DNA of 64,000 nt from Crocodylus rhombifer (taxonomy: Eukaryota; Chordata; Crocodylia; Crocodylidae): assembly GCA_038503035.1 (NCBI GenBank), contig JAVSML010024706.1, positions 246,185 through 310,184 on the forward strand, given 5' to 3'. This document shows positions 61,601-64,000 of the stretch, piece after piece (the stretch's first letter is position 1; each line of letters begins with the position of its first letter). The notes below the pieces were generated by a model. It did no database searches. It saw only the letters and a program-made list of their open reading frames with translations, and had not been told where the DNA came from. A program made the position numbers and the translations under genes.

Positions 61601-61619
61601 CGCTAAGCAAGGAGCGAGT
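16528..61619 (-). CDS. APPL2: APPL2, coding exons 2-21 of 21 (lacks exon 1)
   Basis: APPL2 is a dimeric adaptor of early/signalling endosomes. Its BAR and PH domains bind curved membrane and Rab GTPases such as Rab5, and its PTB domain binds receptors and signalling partners; it modulates adiponectin, insulin and related signalling. Twenty exons here encode 641 residues; an 18-codon first exon, as I recall for human, would give 659 (human about 664). Domain order by the residue numbering used in the exon entries: BAR about 19-250 (exons 2-10), PH about 278-376 (exons 10-13), a variable linker with an NPF motif (exons 14-16), PTB about 485-635 (exons 17-21). All 19 junctions keep phase. All introns are GT-AG except intron 16, which needs a GC donor. 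No premature stop is present, so the gene appears intact. The close paralogue APPL1 is less likely, judging by the WASHC4 neighbour and the [27 protein letters not shown] and SEA C-terminal sequences. Confidence 0.97.
16660..18356 (-). other. APPL2: APPL2 intron 20, possible MITE with GC-rich core
   Basis: Mostly AT-rich. The block at about 17221-17880 has a GC-rich core (17380-17830) between stretches with GCACACGACACTTTAAAGC and CATGACACGGGTTTAAAG, so it looks like an inserted repeat of unknown class. Open frames in it are composition artefacts. Confidence 0.45.
18357..18404 (-). CDS. APPL2: APPL2 exon 20
   Basis: 48 bp, phase 0, residues 601-616: [16 protein letters not shown], the C-terminal helix of the PTB domain. 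Confidence 0.96.
18519..18726. repeat. Short element with GGGCCAGATCC terminal inverted repeats
   Basis: The left end AGGGCCAGATCCCATTTTAC and the right end GAAAAGGATCTGGCCC are inverted copies for about 11 bp. Length is about 208 bp with no coding content. It resembles small sauropsid MITEs, but no clear target duplication is visible. Confidence 0.45.
19252..19340. repeat. Hairpin MITE-like element
   Basis: Arms 19252-19286 and 19307-19340 are inverted copies (GCACTTTAGTGGGGCTTTTT against reverse complement GCACTTCAGCAGGGCTTTTT, both ending CTTTTATCTA), separated by a 20-base loop. Confidence 0.65.
19661..19801 (-). CDS. APPL2: APPL2 exon 19
   Basis: 141 bp, phase 0, residues 554-600: [40 protein letters not shown], then SNTEGEK (PTB domain). 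Confidence 0.96.
19945..19981 (-). CDS. APPL2: APPL2 exon 18
   Basis: 37 bp, residues 541-553: [13 protein letters not shown] (PTB domain). Donor AGT|gtaagt. Confidence 0.95.
19982..21103 (-). other. APPL2: APPL2 intron 17 with a CR1 tail fragment
   Basis: 1.1 kb. The only recognised insertion is the CR1 3' tail at 20721-20778; the rest shows nothing identifiable. Confidence 0.65.
20721..20778 (-). mobile_element. CR1 3' tail fragment
   Basis: TTTCATAGATTTCATAGACA, then GGGCTGGAAGGGACCTCGGG and AGATCATCGAGTCC: the same tail subfamily as the copy at 51309, here cut to under 60 bp. Confidence 0.8.
21104..21278 (-). CDS. APPL2: APPL2 exon 17
   Basis: 175 bp, residues 483-540: start of the PTB domain, [20 protein letters not shown], then [20 protein letters not shown] and [10 protein letters not shown]. 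Confidence 0.96.
21279..23807 (-). other. APPL2: APPL2 intron 16 (GC-AG)
   Basis: 2.5-kb intron read on the - strand from GCAAGT to TTGCAG. It contains a hAT-like repeat at 21839-22028; otherwise no recognised feature. Confidence 0.75.
21839..22028. repeat. hAT-like MITE (probable)
   Basis: The left end CATGGGTTGTCAACCAGGGG and the right end AAAAAGGTTAAAAACCCCAG (reverse complement CTGGGGTTTTTAACC) look like diverged hAT-type inverted termini. No convincing duplication flanks it. Confidence 0.45.
23808..23860 (-). CDS. APPL2: APPL2 exon 16 (GC donor)
   Basis: 53 bp, residues 465-482 plus one base: [17 protein letters not shown]. It carries an NPF motif, a known ligand type for EH domains. 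Frame continuity into exon 17 (GAG G|AT TCA) requires the exon to end at 23808, so the intron starts GCAAGT rather than GT. Confidence 0.9.
24047..24199 (-). CDS. APPL2: APPL2 exon 15
   Basis: 153 bp, residues 414-464. Variable linker ([20 protein letters not shown]) followed by the conserved [20 protein letters not shown]. Donor GGCAA|gtaagc. Confidence 0.95.
24200..26770 (-). other. APPL2: APPL2 intron 14 with a foldback element
   Basis: 2.6 kb, holding the 409-bp palindromic element at 26080-26488. The rest (24200-26070) shows no recognisable repeat or gene. Confidence 0.7.
26080..26488. mobile_element. 409-bp foldback MITE
   Basis: Almost the whole element is an imperfect inverted repeat with arms near 200 bp. 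Left-arm segments (ATCAAATTCACAG, GCTCCTTTAATCTTGC, GGTGGAGGGGCC, GGCAGGGAAG, TTTTTGCCTC) recur in reverse order on the opposite strand in the right half. The ends resemble the GGGCCCTACCAAATTCAC terminus I remember from vertebrate MITEs. CTCATG at 26074-26079 and 26489-26494 may be the target duplication. Confidence 0.78.
26771..26859 (-). CDS. APPL2: APPL2 exon 14
   Basis: 89 bp, residues 385-413 plus two bases: [20 protein letters not shown] then GKKQEMRCS, the start of the PH-PTB linker. Confidence 0.95.
26965..27021 (-). CDS. APPL2: APPL2 exon 13
   Basis: 57 bp, phase 0, residues 366-384: [19 protein letters not shown], containing the C-terminal helix of the PH domain with its typical Trp. 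Confidence 0.96.
27104..27146 (-). CDS. APPL2: APPL2 exon 12
   Basis: 43 bp, residues 351-365: [15 protein letters not shown] (PH domain). Confidence 0.95.
27147..27491 (-). other. APPL2: APPL2 intron 11
   Basis: 345 bp with no repeat or other feature recognised. Confidence 0.8.
27492..27680 (-). CDS. APPL2: APPL2 exon 11
   Basis: 189 bp, residues 288-350: core of the PH domain, [20 protein letters not shown] through [20 protein letters not shown] to TTPTGK. Confidence 0.97.
28200..28283. repeat. Imperfect hairpin with a diverged neighbour copy
   Basis: ACTGACTAGCTCCCCTCACT...CTTCTAAC (28200-28234) pairs with 28249-28283 (reverse complement ACTGACTCACCCCTGCCATT...). A diverged relative, with TCCCCTCCTTGTCAAGTCTT and TCCTGAAAATGGCACAAG, lies at about 28033-28115. 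Confidence 0.5.
29375..29711. mobile_element. hAT MITE with 8-bp target duplication
   Basis: Left end CAGTAGTTAACCTTTTTTG; right end CAGTTGAGAAATGCTG (reverse complement CAGCATTTCTCAACTG). Flanks GCCTAAAT (29367-29374) and GCCTAAGT (29712-29719) match at 7 of 8 bases. 337 bp with no coding content. Confidence 0.8.
29725..29875. repeat. Old palindromic repeat of the CCTAAAT / TTTTCAAA type
   Basis: GACTCCTAAATCCCATTTTC near the left and TAGGCTCCTAAATCACTTGA...TTTTTGAAAATG near the right are related in inverted order. A similar arrangement occurs at about 60950-61110. The hAT MITE at 29375 probably inserted into it. Confidence 0.4.
29961..30119 (-). CDS. APPL2: APPL2 exon 10
   Basis: 159 bp, residues 235-287: [29 protein letters not shown], then [14 protein letters not shown], the BAR-PH connection and first PH strand. 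Confidence 0.96.
31199..31560 (+). repeat. GC-rich interspersed element, copy 2 (forward)
   Basis: Begins near GGCTGCATCCACACAAGCAT and runs through CCCCGGGGACAACTAG, GCAGCCTTACCTGG, CCTGGGGGCCTCCT, GGCTCTGGCTAGCCAGGTTC and a GGGTTTTTT tract, in the same order as the reverse complement of 10065-10512. No transposase is visible. Confidence 0.6.
33048..33350. mobile_element. hAT MITE, copy 2 of a 305-bp family
   Basis: Left end CACTGATTCTCATCCAGGGT; right end AAAGATTGAGAACCACAG (reverse complement CTGTGGTTCTCAATC). Flanks GTTTAAAG (33040-33047) and GTCTAAAG (33351-33358) match at 7 of 8. The interior matches 15019-15323. Confidence 0.82.
33892..34177. mobile_element. MITE with GGGTGCATCTACACG-type termini
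   Basis: Left GGGTGCATCTACACGTG; right CATGTAGACACACCC, inverted. The interior has a perfect short hairpin (GTCATTTAGTACTTCCTTTT against its inverted copy ending AAGTACTAAATGAC) and repeats of CACCATAGCAA / TTGCTATAG. Confidence 0.65.
34315..35935 (+). mobile_element. Old CR1 LINE, antisense to APPL2
   Basis: Degenerate CR1 ORF2: linker ([20 protein letters not shown]), reverse transcriptase ([53 protein letters not shown]) and C-terminus ([20 protein letters not shown], ending HLSGII) in separate frames with several frameshifts. It is clearly older than the 3133-6175 copy and of another subfamily. Confidence 0.88.
35966..36275. mobile_element. hAT-like element containing two hairpins
   Basis: Left CAGTGATTCTGAAACCTTGG and right CCCCAGTTTGAGAAACAGTG (reverse complement CACTGTTTCTCAAACTGGGG) look like hAT inverted termini. 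Inside are two foldbacks: one at about 36084-36173 (GGAAGACTGCAGGTTG against reverse complement GGAAGATTGCAGGTCG), the other at 36179-36249. The flanking 8-mers do not match convincingly. Confidence 0.55.
36179..36249. repeat. Hairpin with perfect 23-bp arms
   Basis: 36185-36207 is the exact reverse complement of 36221-36243 (core GTGACAAACTACTAGAGGGT), with a 13-base loop. After one mismatch the pairing continues for five more bases (TGGGC with GCCCA). Confidence 0.85.
38449..38823. repeat. hAT-like non-autonomous element (probable)
   Basis: Left CAGCAGTGCTCAACTTTCTA; right GGAGGTCAAATACCACTG (reverse complement CAGTGGTATTTGACCTCC). Possible duplication CATTAGTC / TATTAGCT (5 of 8). The interior shows the GGGCCACATTCTACCCACAG style seen in such elements. 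Confidence 0.45.
39164..39246 (-). CDS. APPL2: APPL2 exon 9
   Basis: 83 bp, residues 208-234 plus two bases: [20 protein letters not shown] then SVSNMVQ (end of BAR domain). It lies about 390 bp from the assembly gap, which does not touch it. Confidence 0.95.
39639..39648. other. Assembly gap (10 N)
   Basis: Ten undetermined bases, a conventional placeholder of unknown true size, in intron 8. It splits no exon I placed. Confidence 0.99.
40858..40961 (+). repeat. MIR-like SINE fragment
   Basis: GTCAAGTCACTTGGCCAAAG, then GCTGGATCAGAACATGGGA and CAATCCACTATACTAC parallel the MIR core and 3' part, which in the family reads like AAGTGACTTGCCCAAGGTCA ... CCACTATACCAC (from memory). Confidence 0.6.
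41446..41592 (-). CDS. APPL2: APPL2 exon 8
   Basis: 147 bp, phase 0, residues 159-207: [20 protein letters not shown] to [13 protein letters not shown] domain helix with a basic ARRKQH patch. Confidence 0.96.
41593..42644 (-). other. APPL2: APPL2 intron 7
   Basis: 1.05 kb AT-rich intron with nothing recognised. Confidence 0.7.
42645..42703 (-). CDS. APPL2: APPL2 exon 7
   Basis: 59 bp, residues 139-158: [20 protein letters not shown], a basic lysine/arginine-rich BAR segment. Confidence 0.95.
42810..42851 (-). CDS. APPL2: APPL2 exon 6
   Basis: 42 bp microexon-sized coding exon encoding [14 protein letters not shown] with split Glu codons at both ends (BAR domain). Confidence 0.95.
43071..43168 (+). 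mobile_element. CR1 3' tail fragment
   Basis: GGGGCTGGACTAGATGACTT then CTGGAGGTCCCTTCTGCCCC, the typical CR1 3' terminal sequence; antisense to APPL2. Confidence 0.75.
43191..43465. repeat. Palindromic MITE with TATGGTGAATTCTG-type ends
   Basis: GGTGAATTCTGGAGTGGCTG at the left pairs with CAGCCACTTCAGAATTCACC at the right (one mismatch). The interior is C/G-rich and low in complexity. Confidence 0.65.
43465..44232 (+). other. LTR-like GC-rich block with TATA box (uncertain)
   Basis: Starts TGTAACAGGGAACCCTAG and has a promoter-like TATAAAAACC at 43611-43620, the layout of a retroviral-type LTR. I cannot find a matching CA end, AATAAA, direct flanking duplication or any gag/pol similarity, so it may be another repeat class. 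Confidence 0.25.
44233..45668 (-). mobile_element. CR1 LINE, 5'-truncated
   Basis: Same subfamily as 3133-6175. The tail begins at TTTCATAGTTGGTAGGGTCG. ORF2 fragments are the C-terminus at 44319-44573 ([20 protein letters not shown], ending HLAGII), a reverse-transcriptase part at 44660-45094 and an N-terminal RT part at 45326-45661 ([20 protein letters not shown]). Frames are broken between them. It is cut off at about 45668, where the full copy would continue. Confidence 0.92.
46440..46527 (-). CDS. APPL2: APPL2 exon 5
   Basis: 88 bp, residues 96-124 plus one base: [20 protein letters not shown] and onward to REKDLT (BAR domain). Donor ACAG|gtaagt. Confidence 0.96.
46970..47171. mobile_element. 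MITE with GGCATGTCTACA-type termini, copy
   Basis: Left GGCATGTCTACATGAG; right GAGTGTGTAGACATGCC, inverted. The interior (AGTAGCCTAATAACACTG, GCTCATATGCTACTG, GGTGCTACTG) matches 62432-62666. Confidence 0.72.
48123..48270 (-). mobile_element. Old CR1 3' fragment
   Basis: AAAGTTGGAAGGGACCTGGA, CATCTAGTCCAA, then sequence similar to the CR1 3' region preceding the tail; 5' part missing. Confidence 0.7.
50196..50220. repeat. T25 homopolymer
   Basis: Uninterrupted run of T in intron 4. Confidence 0.95.
50498..50569 (-). CDS. APPL2: APPL2 exon 4
   Basis: 72 bp, phase 0, residues 72-95: [20 protein letters not shown] then VVDE (BAR domain). Confidence 0.96.
50570..51154 (-). other. APPL2: APPL2 intron 3
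   Basis: 585 bp with a T-rich/AT tract at 50660-50698; nothing else recognised. Confidence 0.75.
51155..51214 (-). CDS. APPL2: APPL2 exon 3
   Basis: 60 bp, phase 0, residues 52-71: [20 protein letters not shown] (BAR domain). Confidence 0.96.
51309..52090 (-). mobile_element. CR1 LINE, 5'-truncated, second subfamily
   Basis: Tail TTTCATAGACATTAGGGCTG at the + strand left edge. C-terminal ORF2 at 51399-51653 ([20 protein letters not shown], ending YLAGIL) and the preceding part at 51658-51912 ([20 protein letters not shown]) in another frame. It differs in tail and protein from the 3133 copy. Truncated near 52090. Confidence 0.92.
53795..53816. repeat. GT microsatellite
   Basis: GTGTGGTGTGTGTGTGTGCG followed by CGCACACA and, 10 bases on, CACACACA; potential short foldback or Z-DNA-prone tract. 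Confidence 0.8.
54295..54746. mobile_element. hAT-like element with 8-bp target duplication
   Basis: The right end GAGATGAGTTTGACACCCCTG gives the terminus CAGGGGTGTCAAACTCATC in reverse complement; the left end CACAAGTATCAAAAATACAG is its diverged partner. Flanks TCCTAGGC (54287-54294) and CCCTAGGC (54747-54754) match at 7 of 8. 452 bp with no transposase. Confidence 0.78.
59150..59285 (+). repeat. MIR-like SINE fragment
   Basis: GGAAGTGACTTGCCTAAGAT, then AGCAGGATCAGACCTTAGGA and TGCTCATTCTATTAGATCAC match the order of the MIR core and 3' part. Confidence 0.7.
60950..61110. repeat. Old palindromic repeat (GGTGCCTA / TTTTCAAAAG type)
   Basis: GGGTGCCTATCCTACCTAGG, ACTAGGCACCTATCTAC, and GGGACTTAGCCTAGTATTTTCAAAAG form partial inverted and direct relations like those at 29725-29875. 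Confidence 0.35.
61521..61619 (-). CDS. APPL2: APPL2 exon 2
   Basis: 99 bp, phase 0 at both ends, residues 19-51: [20 protein letters not shown] to QRVYGAQ. First helix of the BAR domain. Confidence 0.96.
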
Positions 61620-62431
61620 CTTTAATAAAAGAACAAAAAGCAAAAGTATTATTCCCAAATGGAAATACAGTACCAAACCCCCTCCCCCCACAAAAAATCA
61701 AACGTTTTATTAAAGAAACTGCAGAAAAACAAACCAAACAGTAACATTTTTTAAATATATATAAGGCTCTTTCTGTCCAATGATCTAAAAAAAAAATCTC
61801 ACTTGAACATGCTAATGTGATGAGTAAACTAGGGCACAAAAGTGAAGTGACAAGTACTTAATAGAGTGACTACCAAGTTCCTGCTCTAACTAGCATATCC
61901 TTCTTCCAACACAGTCAGACATTTAAAAAATCCTGAAAATCTACTTGGTGATTACAGTAATCAAACTCAAGCCAAGGACTCCTGATCAAACATTATCACT
62001 AGCTCTACCATCATAAGCAATCTTATTAAAAGAGGTGTTTTTCATTCATTATCTTCCATTATTCTATTTCAGGAGGCTTGGGCTAAGCCAGGGCCTCACA
62101 GACAGTGCACTTTCTTCACTCTGCTCTACTATTTCATTCTTGTGAGCAAATGAGCAGAGAGGGAAAGAATAATTTGTATTATTTTGGACAAATACAGCCA
62201 CTTGGCAATTTCACTGAAACAGGCCAGGGACAATAGAAATGCTGCTGCCTTGTTTTGTGGGTTGGGGAAAAACAAGTCCCCAGACTGGGTCAGACAACTA
62301 AATTTCCTGGACCAGGACAGGATAAGAAAAAGGAAATGAAGTGTGAGGCTGTCACTAAAATAGTGTCCCTTGAACAAAGTCACCATGTATGCTGGTATTC
62401 TCAACAGTCTTAAGTCTGGGAAATCCAATCT

Positions 62432-62666
62432 GGGTGCATCTACACAAGATGCTTAATGCACAATAGCCTAATAACACTGCACAGTAACATGCCAGGCAAA
62501 AACCATGCTCATACGCTAGTGCGCAGTAAGCGTCACCAAAAAAATGTTTGCCGGTGCTACTGTGCAGTAAATGTAGTTACTGTGCATTTAGTTTGCACTT
62601 CATTAAGCAAGTACTAAACTAAATATGCAGTAACTCCTGTGCATAAATGAATGTGTAGACGTGCCT
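62432..62666. mobile_element. MITE with GGGTGCATCTACAC-type termini, copy
   Basis: Left GGGTGCATCTACACAAG; right GAATGTGTAGACGTGCC, inverted. The interior (ATAGCCTAATAACACTG, GCTCATACGCTAGTG, GGTGCTACTGTGCAGTAA) matches 46970-47171. Confidence 0.72.
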
Positions 62667-62885
62667 TCTGGGTGCTAATCAGAGTAGTTTATCTTAGAGT
62701 CTCAAGGAAATAGTCAGAAGTGTCACTTTTGGGAAGATGTGCCTTTGTTCTGGCCTTTTTTGCAGATTTCCCAGCAAAGAGTTTATATTCATTCTAAGAG
62801 CTTTAAACCACTCACCTAAGAGCCTTCAGGGTAAGACAAAGAGTTCCTTTCATCTGTGCTGAGAAGTTTATATCTAAGGTGCAAA

Positions 62886-63040
62886 GGAATGCTGTGTAGT
62901 GGTTAAAGCAGATGAGTGGGAATCTGGACTTGAGTTCTGCTCTAGATTTTGCATTGCTGCTCTGGCTCCCTTCTAAGTAAATCAGCCTCTAAACACTTCA
63001 GTTTCCTGATGTACTAAAAGGGCATAATATCCTAGACACA
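62886..63040 (+). repeat. MIR SINE, 5' and middle part
   Basis: GTGTAGTGGTTAAAGCAGAT, GGACTTGAGTTCTGCTCTAG, CACTTCAGTTTCCTGATGTA and CTAAAAGGGCATAATA follow the MIR consensus order as I remember it (TATAGTGGTTAAGAGC ... CCTCAGTTTCCTCATCTGTA ... AATGGGGATAATA). Confidence 0.75.
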
Positions 63041-64000
63041 GTGTGGGGGATGCTTCATTTTTGGAAAGGACTCAGAACATCCTAGGACAAAAGGAGCTTT
63101 ACTACTACAGAGTTCCTTTTCTTAAAATACCACCTACAAATCAAAAAGGGAGAGAAGGGTGAGTCTACTGAGAAAGCCATGCTAATGTGCACTAGAATTA
63201 GTCTACTGTGCTTTAGCGCCTCATAAAAGATGTGTGTAGTAGCACCTGTTATTACAGGTACTAAACATAGCCTGATCCTGCCCAGAACTCCCAGTCAATG
63301 GGAATGCCACGTTCTGAGTGACTAGAGTTCGGCCCCTATTCTGAATTTTAATTATTTAAAAACTTGTTAGTTTGCAAAAAGTCTGGATTTTAGCAGTCAC
63401 AATCAGTAGCAATAGTTTGATCATTTTAACACTTCCATTACCAAAAATCCATCCTTCCCTCATCTAACTTTTTAATAACCTTACACTATACCGTGACAAA
63501 AGACTGGTTCTGAGGGACGGGATAAATAATGGAGGATTACAGAATGAAGCAAGGGAATCATGTGAAAGAAACAAGCAAGAAAATTCACAGACCAAGATTT
63601 TAAATGATGGGTGCTTTAAGGTAGGTTCCTGAGTGTATATTTGTGCACATAAAGATTTTTTTTTCAGAGGAACAAATTAGTTTGATGCCTAAACCCTACT
63701 GGATTTCCCATAAGCTCTATGGAAAATACTAGTTTTCCTTAGCGAGATACCAAAATATGGATTTTGATACTTATCTTTGTGCAACCATTTTAAAAAAGTC
63801 TTGTTTTTGGTATTACCACTTCATTAACAAATAATAAAGCCTATAAATGGTTCCAGTAGTATGAGATGTTATTGTTGAAAACTCGTATTATATGTTTCTT
63901 TTTAAAACACTGTTTGAAACCAATATTGCTAAATATGTATGTATGTTTATATTTTTAGTTATTGCTGTTATGATAATTTCTTCAAGAGCAGATTATGCTG

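Larger units (their letters stand above)
61620..64000 (-). other. APPL2: APPL2 intron 1 (partial)
   Basis: Runs off the right edge. Contains a MITE (62432-62666) and a MIR (62886-63040). A possible further relative of the MITE lies at about 63158-63240 (GGTGAGTCTACTGAG ... GTGTGTAGTAGCACC). The GC-rich first exon with the start codon is not here. Confidence 0.75.

Noticed and set aside
61620..64000. APPL2 first exon with start codon
   Set aside because: No GC-rich segment encoding the expected acidic start of the BAR domain before a GT donor was found; it must lie beyond the window.

Overview
This is a vertebrate nuclear DNA window with two large, intron-rich, convergent genes and many interspersed repeats. 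The + strand carries the last four coding exons of WASHC4 (SWIP, KIAA1033), a subunit of the endosomal WASH complex. The - strand carries coding exons 2-21 of APPL2, the BAR-PH-PTB adaptor of Rab5 endosomes; only its first, start-codon exon lies outside the window, to the right. I placed every exon by matching splice sites, reading-frame phase and protein similarity. The WASHC4-APPL2 tail-to-tail order is the one I remember from human chromosome 12q23. The repeats suggest a sauropsid, most likely a crocodilian and less likely a turtle. CR1 LINEs of several ages with tails containing ATAGATTTCATAG dominate, with many hAT-like and palindromic MITEs and a few ancient MIR copies. I recognise no Alu and no L1.

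Layout. 1-11,328: end of WASHC4. Its 5.5-kb intron at 1643-7127 holds a nested transposon stack: an older palindromic repeat, a hAT-like element with a perfect 8-bp target duplication, and a nearly complete CR1 inside that element. 11,329 to about 14,660: WASHC4 3' UTR, ending at an AATAAA. About 14,665-15,600: short intergenic gap with one hAT MITE. About 15,600-16,527: APPL2 3' UTR. 16,528-61,619: APPL2 coding exons. The 3' half of the gene (PTB, linker and PH exons) is compact, and the BAR exons are separated by long repeat-filled introns. 61,620-64,000: part of APPL2 intron 1.

Both genes act on early endosomes. WASHC4 helps hold together the complex that activates Arp2/3 on endosomal membranes, and APPL2 couples Rab GTPases and receptors to signalling there. 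The sequence gives their shared location, not evidence of co-regulation.

Main observations: a GC-AG intron in APPL2 that the reading frame requires; several non-autonomous transposons with identifiable 8-bp target duplications; a 409-bp foldback element; a perfect 23-bp-arm hairpin inside another hAT-like element; and a GC-rich repeat family present here in both orientations. I see no CRISPR, operon, tRNA, rRNA or prokaryotic feature. I did not find a clearly new biological system; the novelty here is in transposon structure and splice-site use.
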